DNA from: Sarocladium kiliense
Lineage: Eukaryota; Ascomycota; Sordariomycetes; Hypocreales; Sarocladiaceae
Reading direction: 5' to 3'
Assembly: GCA_030734395.1 (NCBI GenBank)
Contig: JAUZTG010000048.1
Coordinates: forward strand, 124,001-188,000
Length of the DNA stretch: 64,000 nucleotides
The stretch's first letter is position 1, and each line of letters begins with the position of its first letter. The notes below the pieces were generated by a model. It was not told where the DNA came from and did no database searches. It was given only the letters and a program-made list of their open reading frames with translations. A program made the position numbers and the translations under genes. Below, piece after piece: positions 31,246-42,677 of the stretch.

Positions 31246-32236
31246 GCGGAGAAACCGATTTGGATCAATTCCTGAAGAGTGAATTGAAGTCTGAAGTCTA
31301 GTAGGTAATAGTGTGAGTTCCTCGGGGAAAGTAAAGAGCGAAAGGCCATGAGCCAGCTCATAAATACACGAAAGACTTTCGACTTCTGAAAGACTTGCGA
31401 TGAGGCGCCTTCCTCAGAATACCTCTCTAGATCTTCATATGTGGGCTTTGGAACCCTTGTCATATCGGCGCCCGAAGCTGCGAACACCGACACCACAATC
31501 AACGCACGATCATTATCGTGAGATTTGCGTCGCGTGCAGGAGGCTCATACAATTCGTATGGCCTAATTCACGGCGGTCACCTCGCCCTTGCAAGCTCGCT
31601 CTCGATGCAGCTTAGCCTAGCCCGTGTCGTGTTGCTCGGATCTGGCTGTTGCTTGAGCTATGATCAAGTCGTTCACATACTTTGCTTACAAATTCTTCAT
31701 CTATAATGCCGTATTGTGGGTGAACTACAGGCACCGCGTCAGAGCAGCGAATCCTTCGACACATAGATAGCGGTTCAGAAGCTCGCGTACAGGGGGAATG
31801 GGCGAAGGCATATCGGCATGTCACTCGACGCGCCCCGACCGGCAATGACCCTAGTGCCGACTGTCTGGGGTCCCAACTCACTGGTGATTGCGAGTTGGTC
31901 CCCTGGCGCTGCGTTCACAAAGCCACCCGCATACCGATCTCGCACTTCGGTCATCTAGCGACACCGACCGAGGACGCGGGACAAGCCACAATGGCATGTT
32001 GTCTCCTGCGCCGCCTGCCGTCGTTTGTAAGCAATGCATTGGGTCACGGTCTCTTCACTCACAGCTCATCTTGCAAGTCGGGCTGAACGAGTAGAGATCA
32101 CTGAATAGTGGAATGAAGAAGGTTGTAGGTCATGCAATATAAGTACACGGCATGATCTGAGTTTTGGCTCCGGGCTGCATGCTCTTATTGACGGAGGCCA
32201 AATTACACATCTTGCCCATCTCCCATCCTTCACAAC
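31246..32236. promoter_or_regulatory. Divergent region between GST and NAD(P)-binding reductase
   Basis: A 991-bp gap between divergent genes with no supported coding frame. TATAAG at 32138-32143 lies about 95 bp before the reductase ATG and is its likely core promoter. Confidence 0.45.
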
Positions 32237-32944
32237 ATGCATTTTCTCCTTCTCGGCGCGACGGGTCGCACCGGCAGACATGTCGTCACGCAATTGCTTT
32301 CCCAAGGTCATACGGCCACCGCCCTTGTTCGCGACGCAAGTAGTCTCTCTCCTCACCCCGGCGGCCTGACTGTGGTCACCGGCTCGCCACTGAAGAAGGA
32401 AGACATACAAGCTGCGCTGTCAGCGGCCCCTGGTCTCATACCCTCAGCCGCCATCATGACCTTGAACACCAATCGCAAGTCCGATAGCCCATTTGCGCCA
32501 CAGGTTTCGCCTCCCCGATTCCTCGCCGACTCTTGCGCCAACGCCTGTCAAGTTCTCGAAGGCGCGGGGATCCAACGGATCGTAGTCATGTCAACAGCTG
32601 GTGCCGGAGATTCGTGGGCCAACCTACCATGGCTGTCGAAGGCATTCATGGGATGGACCAATATCAGGCTCGCCCTGGACGACCATAATCTCGTGGATGA
32701 AGAGATTCGCCAAACGAACCTGGACTGGACCTTGGTACGACCTACGCGGCTGGAGTATGACGACGCAGAGCAGAGTGAACCTGTTACTGCCGCCGAGTCA
32801 GAAGTACAAACTCTGGGCGGCGATGGCAAAGGGATGCGCATGACAGACAGCGTCCATGTGTCCAGTGTGGCACGCTTCTTGATCAAAGTCGCAACCGAGG
32901 ATCTCTACGTCGAAGGCACCGTCGTCGTTCGGAACAAGAAGTGA
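32237..32944 (+). CDS. NAD(P)-binding reductase of the NmrA/NAD(P)H-binding (flavin-reductase-like) group
   Basis: Intronless gene for a 235-aa atypical SDR. A Rossmann fold starts at once with MHFLLLGATGRTGRHV (GxxGxxG). IVVMSTAGAG (strand 4), DWTLVRPTRLEYD and a C-terminal DSVHVSSVARFLIKVATE segment follow, as in the NAD(P)H-binding family that includes biliverdin-reductase-B-like and NmrA-like proteins. The family has no YxxxK requirement and substrates cannot be inferred. It has no targeting signal and is likely cytosolic. Confidence 0.87.
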   Translation: MHFLLLGATGRTGRHVVTQLLSQGHTATALVRDASSLSPHPGGLTVVTGSPLKKEDIQAALSAAPGLIPSAAIMTLNTNRKSDSPFAPQVSPPRFLADSCANACQVLEGAGIQRIVVMSTAGAGDSWANLPWLSKAFMGWTNIRLALDDHNLVDEEIRQTNLDWTLVRPTRLEYDDAEQSEPVTAAESEVQTLGGDGKGMRMTDSVHVSSVARFLIKVATEDLYVEGTVVVRNKK

Positions 32945-34573
32945 ACTATATGGGTCCGCAACAGGCCCACCGTGGCCGGCGAACTGGGAAGGAGAGTACT
33001 TCCGCCTGAGTAGTGATTGGACGGCAATCTCGAGTTGTCATATACGACGTGGACTGCGAGTTTAGGTGCAAGGAATCTCTCCTCGAAACTGATTATGAGC
33101 GCTGTTCGGCAATAACCTCGTCAGCAGTAAGTCCCTATCTGGTCGCAGCACATGAGGAGAAAGCGAGGGACCAAAAGACGGATTTGGGATTAAATACCAG
33201 CGTCAGCCATTTTCACTTCAGTTGGCGCCTTAAGCTCAATGATCCGAAAGGGGGCAGTGAAATTGTCATCCAATGAAGTCGACATTTGTCCGTGGATGAC
33301 CTTGGATGGTGGGCGGCCCATCACAATAGTAATGACTAGGAGCGCTCGTTGAACGGGCAGTTCCTGTAAGATGATTCGATACTAACAGCGGTACAAACCT
33401 TGATAATTTAATATCACTTGTTTTGGAGGCAATGTTCAATTAGACTAGACACCTTGATCTTTGTGCTCCGACCCTTGGCAGATGCGTGAAAAAACTCGCG
33501 TTAAGAGGACAGATACATCCTGCCCGGGCTTCTTAGAACAAGCGCGCTTGAGGGTGTTTAGAATGAATAAATAGGCGCATGGAGATGTACTCGGTATTTG
33601 TCAGCTCGTAACACATAGTAGATGAAAATGAAGGAAATCAGGGGACACTATCACTAGAGAAATGCACACCAGAGCAATCTTCACCTGCGTCTGTTTGCCT
33701 TCCGTCGCACCAGATAGCAATCATCCACCAGGCTTTTCGTCGGCTCTCGGTGATCTCTTGACACTAAGTGAGTTCCGGCACTGAGGACAGTAGCCTGGTA
33801 CCTTGATGATGGGCATCTTTTGAGGAACACCACGATCACATGGTCGTGGTTGGAGGAGTGCCAAATGGCCACACTTGGTAAAATAGTTCTGTTGTTGAAT
33901 ACACATAATCCATGAACAGCTTGTGAAACAGAAAGCAGCCTCTAGTAAGAATGAAGTTAGAGTATCGACGAGCTTGCTGATAGGTGGTTAATGCAGAAGC
34001 CCAAGCCGCAACTCCGTGTATACTAACGAAGCAAGTAATGTTACCACTGCTTGCGGATCTAAATAGTTTGACCATGTTACAATTTCACCTCAATACCCTT
34101 GAATCACCATTGTCGCCCTGTTTAAGATCCCCTACAAGCTGTTAATCACGCCACGGTCCTTCGTTGGCGATCAAATGCGAGGGCTGGAGTGCGTGAATGG
34201 GTTCGCACCTGCGCATTGTGCGCCAATCTCACGTTCATGTTGCGGTGCTTCCGGCGAGAAGACACGTAGCCCCCAAACCCGTGAAAAGCACTCGAGATCT
34301 TACAACTAAGGTTTCCCCAAGGCAACAACTGGATATTGTCCCCTAAGCTAAGGTATTTGGCTAGAGATCAGTCTACAGAAAGTTAAGAAACAATGTGACA
34401 AAGGTTCCGCAAAATGGTTACATGAAGTAAGCGTAAGCTCGTAAATGAGGTGACTTCTTTGTTCTGCAGCAAGGACGAGACCTCGGATTCAACACCCAGC
34501 CACAAGCAGCCAATCCTTCCGTGATGCCGGCAGCCTGAGTAGCGCTATCACCGCTGGTGTCGCGCTGGCGTAT
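32945..34573. other. 1.6-kb intergenic region without a supported gene
   Basis: Frames here are short and domain-free, for example 33013-33276 (+) and 33836-34075 (-). The base composition is more AT-rich than in neighbouring genes. No RNA gene or repeat unit was identified. Confidence 0.5.
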
Positions 34574-35012
34574 TTATCTCGCAAAGCCACCGAGGCCTTT
34601 GGTTCCGTTGCTCAAACGGACTTTTGGCTCTCCCTCCACCAGGTTCTCAATTTCTTTAAGAAAGGTTTGCGTGTGAGGCTGTGCCAGATGCGTGTAGAAA
34701 TCCTCTAACACTGGGAACCTAATAAGATGGTCAGCAAGTACATCGGGCTTTGACTAGATAGAGATGAGGAAGACTGACTTCTCCAGCAGGACTATCTCTC
34801 TTTCGTTTTCAGGCTGGAAGAACTCGTACATCATACAGGCAGGCTCGTTTTCTTTTACCGCAGCTGATACCTTGCGGAGGGCCGCTAGAAGCTGAACTCG
34901 CACAACAAGATTAGCGAACGTTTTAAACGAGAGAAAGCTCATTCACCTTATCAACGTTCTCCAACTTCACGGCAATAGTGCACGCATTGATCACGTACGG
35001 CGGAGTAGACAT
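34574..35012 (-). CDS. Small ABM-family (antibiotic biosynthesis monooxygenase-like) protein
   Basis: A three-exon gene too fragmented to appear as one frame: 35012..34947, 34891..34779 and 34718..34574, giving 107 aa. All junctions are in phase (GTGAAT...TTCAG, GTCAGT...TTAG). The protein reads MSTPPYVINACTIAVK, then LLAALRKVSAAVKENEPACMMYEF, EREIVLLEKF and THLAQPHTQTFLKEI. This is the ferredoxin-like ABM (Dabb-related) fold: a strand, the long helix with the E-P-A/G-C-x-x-Y-E motif, then F-x-x-H-x-x-(S/Q)-x-x. Members are small dimeric oxygenases or heme-degrading-like proteins, often of unknown role. It stands alone between larger gaps. Confidence 0.82.
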
Positions 35013-35994
35013 TTTCGTCCCGTTTCGAGGTTGGTACCACTGGCGTTGAGAAACCCCTCTGATGCAAGCAGGGAGCGGTGTATCTTGAATACTCAACAGA
35101 ACTGCGGGCGGCATCCCCAATAAATAAGAGCACCCAGTTGTGAAAGCTGTCAGAGACCGCTTGGGCGATTGCTTCTCGTAAACGCGCTCTCAGTCAGCGC
35201 TCGGTACGACAGCGGCTGATACGACTCTGCACGGATGTGTCGCAGGCCTAGCGAGATCATTTCACCCCAAGAACGTCTCGTCTGAGCTTGAGGGAAGCCG
35301 GGCCACTTGTGCCGAAACGCTGGGTTCAAAGACAGATGATCATGTCTCCGCACCACTGAAGTTAAGCAAGCGGTGGTCTGGTACATGCATGCTCCGAATC
35401 GTGCTTTTAGAGTCCCGCTCGATCAAAAAAAAACAAGGGATATCTCCAGATGAGGTTCGCCAAAGTCAGTGAGGATATTCTGCGTAACTTGCCAAGGTTG
35501 GCGGCCCTCCGATCTACTTCGGGAAGATTTCTGCCTACCTCGCGCTGCATCATAGGGCCTCTGGCTTCCGTGGGTGGCAGCCTGCTGGGCCCATTAACAG
35601 AGAAGCAACTTGCGGTGAAGATGCTGAGTGAGCTGGCACACGACAACAATCTGCCACGGGCAAAGACGGCAGCCGCTGATAGAGCTGAATGCCGAAGCCA
35701 GGCTTACTGGTAAGTTCCAATGACTGCCTAACTGATGAGCGACGGGTCTAACTTTCCAAAGTTTGTCAATCTACCATCTCGTGTGCTTGGAAGATGACTT
35801 GTGAGCATGGAAATGCAGTTTTTGATCGGGAGGCATAGAATAAGTTAGGCATGCATGGAAGGGCAGTTCAGGGCACTGTTCACATGAATATGTTTGATTT
35901 GTAGCTCTCTCATAGCGAATGGAATGAGATGCAATGCTTTATGGTATTGAGAGTTCCTTTCTTTAGCTGCTCAAGGTGAGCCTACTAGCTGCCT
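35013..35994. other. Intergenic with a 5S-rRNA-like fragment
   Basis: No domain-bearing coding frame. An 87-codon plus-strand frame (35450-35713) and its antisense counterpart are not supported. A stretch around 35343-35384 resembles the central part of 5S rRNA. Confidence 0.45.
35343..35384 (+). pseudogene. Possible degraded 5S rRNA fragment
   Basis: The sequence contains ccactGAAGTTAAGCaag followed by GGTGGTCTGGTA. This resembles the conserved loop and helix region of 5S rRNA (CACUGAAGUUAAGC... GGUU). Flanking bases do not continue a 5S gene on either side, so at best it is a truncated relic. Confidence 0.25.
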
Positions 35995-37765
35995 TCATCT
36001 TTGTGACTCATCTCTAGGCACATCAACTTGATTTCCAACTAGCATCTGTGTTAGAGGTGAGGGTGAACGCATGATATTCCCCAATTCCAGCGGCGGCCAT
36101 GCCATACCCGCGTGCTGCTCTGTGAGGTAATCACTGTCCTCCGTTGATAATGCTAGTGCCGTGGCTGTTGCTGATGTCTGCTCCAGACTCGACCAATTTA
36201 TGGGCTCAATAACGAGCAGGTCTAGTGCGGTGTTTTCGAATCCGGATTCTGTATCCATGCCAATACTGAAGCGAGGATTTGGCAAGAGCCGAAGGTCTGG
36301 CGTGACGGCTGCAAGACGCGTGTTCAATAGGGAGAGCAGCGCTCTATTACCGCCACGAGATGAGGACAGAATTCGCTGAAGGCCATGGAGAACTTCGCGT
36401 GGATGGCTCAGATCGGATAGGGGATAATGACTTGTCGCGGCATCTATGACCGCCGTCGCGATTTCATAGGTCTTAAATTCCTGTCCGAGGTGTTAGTAGT
36501 GATACTGAGGATAGTCTCAACTCCTTCATCTTACCAGTGTCGGCCCTTGGGATTCCAAAGCAAACTTCGGCAACCGTCTCACCTGCGACAGAAACTCGCT
36601 CGCCACATCCACAGGGTTGTTGTCGGGCACTACGATGCCAAACCGAACGGCTGCCCTCCACAGCACAGCTCTCATCCACTGTCTCGTAACGAAGATGTCC
36701 GCCCTTTGCACGTCGTTGGTTTCAAAATCGTCCGTGGCCGCCGAATCTCGAAGCTTCTTCTGCAGCAGCTCCAGGCAAACCCTGGCAAGCGATTCCATGC
36801 TGGAGACATCCGAATCCGAGTTACGCAGGATCTCGAAGATGCCGGACTGGTCGAATACCCAGAAGAGGTGAACAAGCTTAAGAAAGGCAGGCAAGACGTG
36901 GGCGCGGTCATCACTACGGCCGAACCAGGGGAACATGACGTTTGGCTTCAACACGACAGGGAGCTTGTGAAGCATGGCGACGCCACTGCGAAGGGTCGCG
37001 TTAGATCAAAACAGTGTCCAAGAAGTTGAAGGAAAGCAAGTCGTACCGTTCTGTGACGAAAAGAAGCCATAGGATCCTTCGAAAAAGTTGCTGATCAGGC
37101 AAATCGAGGGATGCATATGATGCTTCGCGATCGATTCGTAAGATTTGGGCTTTGGTGATGGCTTCGCGCAAATAGAGAAGTGACTTTGTCCCACCCGCGG
37201 ATTGGTTCTCGTGGTAAATGTGCAGAAAGAAGGAGACCCTCAAACTGTCGACTAACTCGCTGGTATTATCTTGTGCATCTTTTTCGATCTTCTCGGCCGT
37301 AACATGACACGATGAGGGAAGCTTTAGCTGCGCAATCGTTGCCAGAGCTACTGCCTCGGCGAGATGAAATGCCTTTGCATCTTTTGGCTCCGCGGCCAGA
37401 TCAATGGCCAACTGCTCGGCATCAAAGATCGGCCAGATTGGATACAGCCTTGCAGCGTAGACCTTGAGCAGCTCGAGGAGCTTCGTGAGCCTTCCCTCAT
37501 CCCCCGCCCCACACGTCGGGGCCTCACTCTTCGGTGACTGTTGGGTCCCCTGCGTCAATGCAATCCGCTCGAATGTGCGCGCACGTAGATGCTTAGGTCC
37601 CCGGGTAGCCTGGGCTTTGTTGAAGGTGCAGTCAACATTGGCAGACAGGCAGCCGTTGCATGGCGGAACTCCTGAGCATTTGATCTTGCGGACTTTGCAT
37701 GGGTCGCAAGCTCGCTTGACGAGGTTCTGACGGGACGGGGTTGTGGTAGGCTTAGAGTAGGCCAT
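35995..37765 (-). CDS. Zn(II)2Cys6 transcription factor (Mal63/AmyR-like architecture)
   Basis: Predicted regulator of 551 aa. Exons are 37765..37047, 36985..36535 and 36480..35995; introns are GT-AG and in phase. The zinc cluster is C-DP-C-KVRKIK-C-SGVPP-C-NG-C-LSANVD-C, followed by a basic linker (RGPKHLRART) and a fungal-specific regulatory domain. The first splice restores the common LLFVTERGVAMLH motif. The linker and cluster resemble sugar-pathway regulators such as Mal63, but this does not prove a sugar role. The next gene on the same strand is a Dal5-like permease, which itself is divergent from a TauD-type dioxygenase; control of that pair is a reasonable inference. Confidence 0.88.
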
Positions 37766-38353
37766 TGCTCGGCATGTCAGCTGACCACATGGCAGCGCGA
37801 TGCAGACGCAGTTCCCATTGATGTCCGTTGCCTTTGTTCAAGGGTTGCAATGTCTTGCCGTGCAAGATTGCAAACTCCAACAATTGTGCAGATGACGTGA
37901 TCAAGGGTCGTTGCGAGCAATGGCCTGTGGTCACGAGTCCAACCCTCGGTGTTCGATCGCGCTACTGCAAGCCTCCCTGTAGGCTACTTTCCCACCAGCG
38001 GTCGTGCCCCATCCCACGTTTTTTTGGCTACTACTAGTAGTACTCACAGGTACCTTAGACTTTGCTCGAGGTACTTTCACCTTTTAGTAGATTATCTACC
38101 TGACAGGCCAAGGAATTACGAGACATGGCAATCAGTGATGAGATGGAGTATGCTCCTGGACGGCTGAATAGTAAGATGCATAGCTACTTGTCATTCAGAA
38201 TGCCCAGGTCGCTCCAGTAATGCCTGGCATTCTAGTGCTAGAGCATTAACCAGATAGCCCACCGCATTCCTACCTCAGAGCTTCCCAGCTGTCCCCCAAA
38301 TGCTTTCTCCCGTCTCTGCATGGTCCCTGACACAGTATGCGGCCCTCTGTCTC
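37766..38353. promoter_or_regulatory. Promoter region of the regulator at 35995-37765
   Basis: This 588-bp gap lies between the permease 3' end and the regulator start. It contains a perfect 14-bp palindrome at 38029-38042, then GGTACC and a second GGTAC-type motif. No coding frame is supported. Confidence 0.45.
38029..38042. repeat. Perfect 14-bp palindrome
   Basis: TACTACTAGTAGTA is its own reverse complement. It lies about 265 bp upstream of the Zn2Cys6 regulator start codon and could be a dimer-binding operator, possibly autoregulatory. Confidence 0.6.
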
Positions 38354-40307
38354 TTAGTATGCGAAGCGGAAGTCGAGACGCTGGTTGCCGTCGAGTTCGC
38401 GAGCCTCTTGGTCCGTCTGATAGGCCACTTTCTGCTCCGTTGTCATGCTATCCCAAACCTTCTGTTTCCGCTTGTTCAAATGTACAAGCCACTGGCGCTG
38501 TACAATGAATGTTACCAGGCTCAAGGAAAGAATGGAAATGCAGACAGTGTTTCCAGTCTTGTAGTATGGCCCATCCCACTTTCGGTATATCTGGCTGCCA
38601 ATGAGACTTCCACTGTAACGTGCATAAGTCAGCAATGAGTAAATAGTAGGGCAGACTGTAGAGGTATGTGTCAGGACTAACATTTGCACGATGACGTTGT
38701 ACGTTGCCGCCGTAATGGCTCGCTTCTTGACGCTGAAGGAGTTTTGGGAGATCCAAGAACTGACGATCGGGTGAAAGTATGGGTATCCGGCGATCATTGT
38801 GATAAGGGTGAACCGGCCCCATTCGCGACCGCCATCAGGTATAGTCAAGAGCGAGACAAACATGGGGAGTTGCCATAGGTTACCGAAGAAGCAGTGGAAC
38901 GCCTTCTCATTGAAGTACTCCGAGCTGTACGCCAGCGTAAACATGGTGATGATCTGGAGGGCAGCAGATGGAGCGGTGAGAAGGTTACTCTGCAGCGTCG
39001 TGAAGTTGCCGACACGCTTGAGAGTCAAGGTTAGGTATGCCTGGACGGGTGTCGCAGGGATGTACGCGATGAGGCCGACAAAGAACAGTCCCCAAACGCT
39101 TGAGTCGCTCCAAGCCTCCTTGACATCCGTCACGGTGAGTGGCTCCTTGATAGCGGTTAGACCCTTAGCGGGGTCATCGCGAAGAATCCTGTTCACCATG
39201 ATGGCTTCCTCGCGCTCAGTGTACCAGGGCTTTCGCCAGAGGAGAGTCTTGGTGCCGACGGGTGAGGTTGGTAGCCAGACAAACGAGATAAGTCCGAGAA
39301 CGACGGTTAGGAGGCCTTCAAGAAGGAACAGCCAGAACCAACCAGGGCGGCCATCAACTCCACGCATCTCGAGGAGACCAGCGGCCAAGAGTGCAGAGAT
39401 AACACCTGTGGAATAACGATGAGTATGCTGCCAGAGAGAGTCCACGGTATCGTGACACTTACGAGCGACGTTCAGAGTGCACCAGAATCCCGCCAGGCGT
39501 ATGCTGAGCTCTTTCGTGGTATAGAAGTACGTAGCCATGAGAATTACACCGGGAATGAAGCCGCCCTCGAACAATCCAATGAGAGCACGAGTAGCGTAGA
39601 ATCCTGACTTGGTTGTCATGAAGGCTTGGAAGGTAGCTGGGTCAAAATTAGCTGGATGACCCCTAGATCGAGGAGGCATTATCTATGACTTACAGACCAG
39701 ACCCCAGCAGCACATGAGCTAGAAAAGGTTTCTCATCAGTCACAGTTCTTCGGTAATCCGATATTGTACATACGGTGGGCAAGACGCGTTTGAAGCCGTA
39801 GCGCTTGGTCAGGAATTGCACCGGGAACTCGGCAGCGAGGAAGCATACAAGCTGGATTGTTGTTCCCTGGCGATGAAAGTCAGCTTCGTTTGTTTCGCAA
39901 CGATGGAGAGCCAGTCTGCCGCACATTATTGTAGTGATCCGTGTTCAGACCCAGGTCATCCAGGAGGTTGTCCGCCAGGGTATTGCTGAGATTTCCTCGG
40001 TCGAGTTGCAGCCCGAAGAACTGATTGCTATTAGCCATAACTTTTCAACATGAATCACAGCATTATGGCTGTTACTTACCATGACGCAGAGCCATGTCAT
40101 CAACTTGAGATCAGTCTTGCGGATCACCCTCCTCTCCTCTTCGGCAGTCCATTTGAACTCGGGATCAAATCGATGGCGGCCCTCGTATGACTCGTGAGGT
40201 GGAAGGGTCCCGTGAATGTTCTCACGGCCAACTTCGATATGGGCCTTGCCGATCTCGTCCACGTCGTCCAAAGCCGCGGGACGGGCCTCGATGTCGTCCT
40301 TGCCCAT
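38354..40307 (-). CDS. MFS permease, ACS/Dal5-like, candidate sulfonate transporter
   Basis: Permease of 532 aa from seven exons: 40307..40080, 40020..39925, 39866..39774, 39718..39694, 39636..39463, 39405..38682 and 38612..38354. All phases agree. Exon 4 is a 25-nt microexon encoding LMCCWGLV; the donor after exon 2 (GTGCGG) is weak. Family marks are FGLQLDRGNLSNTLADN (TM1), RALIGLFEGGFIPGVILMATYFYT, FWCTLNVAR and a C half ending GSLIGSQIYRKWDGPYYKTGN. Dal5-like permeases carry anionic nutrients. The divergent neighbour is a TauD-type dioxygenase, the same pairing of functions as yeast Soa1 (sulfonate permease) and Jlp1, so organic sulfonates are the leading guess. Confidence 0.87.
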
Positions 40308-41250
40308 CGTTGCTGTGAATATAGACAATGAGGTACAGGCCGGTGCAGATGGCAAACCACAGCAGTATCCTGTGAACCAATTCACACAAAGATCAACTTT
40401 ACAGTGCTTGCTGGAAGACAGCCGCAATTTGTTGCTGGTTGATATCCGATACTTATACGCTGTGGCTGGACTCTGGCATGTGCCGATTCAAACGGTGCCA
40501 AGTCTGGAGAAACGGGCCACCATGTATGCGATAGGCTTAGCGGAACGCAGTCTACTGCGCCGGGATTCCAGAATTCCAGGACGAGAAAGGCAAGTAGTGC
40601 GCTCAGACCGATCACCTCACCGGTCCACGGAGAAATATTCGGGGAGGGTTTGGCTTCAATGTGCCTCAGCGAAGTGCCAGTCGTGTGAGACGGTCCAGCC
40701 CGGCCTCTGCCGTCAACTGCGACTTGCCCATGATGCCTAATCTTGCGAAGGGAAAAAGAACCTGGTCTTTCAATAGGCCGAGGGACTGGCGCCAATGTCG
40801 CCATCGTCCCGGCCCACAGTCTACCTGCCGCTAACGGTGGGCAAGCGTGAACGGTGCGGGGTGAGGCCATTCAAGCATCCCAGGGTGCCCATCCTATGCA
40901 CTACAGGCATCCGAGAATTTCTCCGAACTCTGGGAGCTTGCACTTGGATGCCATTATGGAGCAGAATAACGCGATCTGGGGTAGTCGTGATTCGTCCCTG
41001 GGACGGGGTACTTAAGTCGCAAAGCGGAACCAAGCGTCTGGCGGCACGTTCGTCTCCCAGTTGGACTCTATTTTCATGATCGATTGAGCAACAGACACAA
41101 AGTGTGTCTTTTCCGCATTAATAGCGTCGCTATCGTACCTTGCAGTATTTCCTAACCCAGCCATCACGCAATTCGATTCAGTCCCAATCAGATCAGCCCC
41201 CGGCTCATCCAGGACAGGTCTCACAGACAACGACTCCAGGCTAGCCAACC
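40308..41250. promoter_or_regulatory. Divergent promoter region, permease and TauD-type dioxygenase
   Basis: A 943-bp gap between divergent start codons (40307 and 41251). No gene is supported; the open frames lack domains. Shared control of both genes from this region is likely but unproven. Confidence 0.5.
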
Positions 41251-42448
41251 ATGCCGGCTCTCACCCAGGACAGTGGTGCTGTCAGCAGCAGTATCAGGGG
41301 GGGTCACCCTGAAAGTCGTTCCAGGCTCACGCAGCCACTCACTTACACCGGCAGCCTCGACGACTTCACTCAAGCAGACCTGACTCCCGTCATTGGGCGT
41401 GAGTATGAGGGCCTGCAGATCCGGGACCTTCTCAAGTGGGATGACCGTATGATCCGCGACCTCGCTGTTACTATCTCACAGCGAGGTGTAGTATTTCTAC
41501 GGGATCAGGATGTTACCCCAATTGAGATGAAGGACTTCATGTTGAAGCTGACCGAGCTCAGTGGATGCCCTGAGAGCTCGGGATTACATGTGCACCCATT
41601 GACAGAGGAGGGAAGTGAGCTGGGAGACCAAATCAGTGTGATCTCTAGTGCAAAGCAGAAGAAGGGTGGTGGTCTCACACATCAGTTGAGCGACGTGAGC
41701 AGATTTGCCAGTACCGGATGGCACAGCGATATGTGAGTCGATATCGAAGCAACTCGAAGTGGTGCCTGGGACCAGTCTAACACATCGAAATAGCACATTC
41801 GAGAAAGTCCCATCCGACTATGCTATGCTCAAGATTCACACCTTGCCAGCTACTGGCGGAGATACTGTAAGTCTCAGTCTACTGGAGAACATCCTGAAGC
41901 GGCTCCGACACCGAAACTAACGAAAATCTCAAAAGCTCTGGGCGTCAGGATACGAGATCTACGACAGACTCTCCGAACCGATGAGAATCTTCATGGAAGG
42001 TCTGACAGCAACCCACGATGCCAACTTCTTCCATGATGAAGCTGCTCGACTGGGCAACCCTCTCCGCAAAGGCCAACGCGGCTCCCCCCTCAACCAAGGC
42101 GACGATCTCAAAACCATCCACCCTCTCATCCGCACCAACCCCGTCACCGGCTGGAAATCAGTCTATGTCAACAAAGGGTTCACAAAGCGGATCAACGGCG
42201 TGACAAGGGATGAGAGCGATGTCCTACTTGCATATCTTTTTAACCTCGTTACACAAAATCACGACGCCCAGGTCCGTTTCCGGTGGAGGAAGAACGACTG
42301 CGCCATCTGGGACAACCGATCGACTTTCCACTGCGCGACATATGATTACGTTGCTGATCGAGCAGGGGATCGTGTATGTAGTCTTGGAGAGGCACCATTC
42401 TTAGACCCTGATAGTTCGAGCAGACGCGATGCGTTGAACTCACGTTAG
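41251..42448 (+). CDS. TauD/TfdA-type Fe(II)/2-oxoglutarate dioxygenase
   Basis: Predicted 355-aa dioxygenase that hydroxylates its substrate next to a leaving group, for example releasing sulfite from sulfonates. Exons are 41251..41732, 41794..41866 and 41936..42448. Iron ligands are H158 and D160 (GWHSD, with the first splice right after) and H317 (STFHCATYDY). R331 (GDRV) would bind 2-oxoglutarate. The RGVVFLRDQDV segment and the LPATGGDTLWASGYEIYDRLS stretch are classic for fungal TauD homologues, as is HPLIRTNPVTGWKSVYVN. It is cytosolic, with no signal peptide. It is divergent from a Dal5-like permease. Substrates of fungal paralogues vary (taurine, alkylsulfonates, possibly phenoxy acids). 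Confidence 0.92.
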
Positions 42449-42677
42449 GCTGACGAGCAACTTTAAAAAAAAATCGAGGATATAATAGTAACGTTTCTTG
42501 CCTCTAGTTGCATAAGTGCAGCGCTGTCAAGAAGGTTTTAAGACACGGAGTCTATATTGTCGCCCAGATCCAGCATCATTTCTGGAACCTGGCGTTCCTC
42601 ATATGCAATAGGCTATCCTATTCGCCGCAACCAGTCAACGACCTCTGTACGGACGAAGAATCTGCCCTTTCATCATA

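Noticed and set aside
35450..35713. 87-codon plus-strand frame and its antisense frame
   Set aside because: Both strands are open over the same DNA, with no domain in either.
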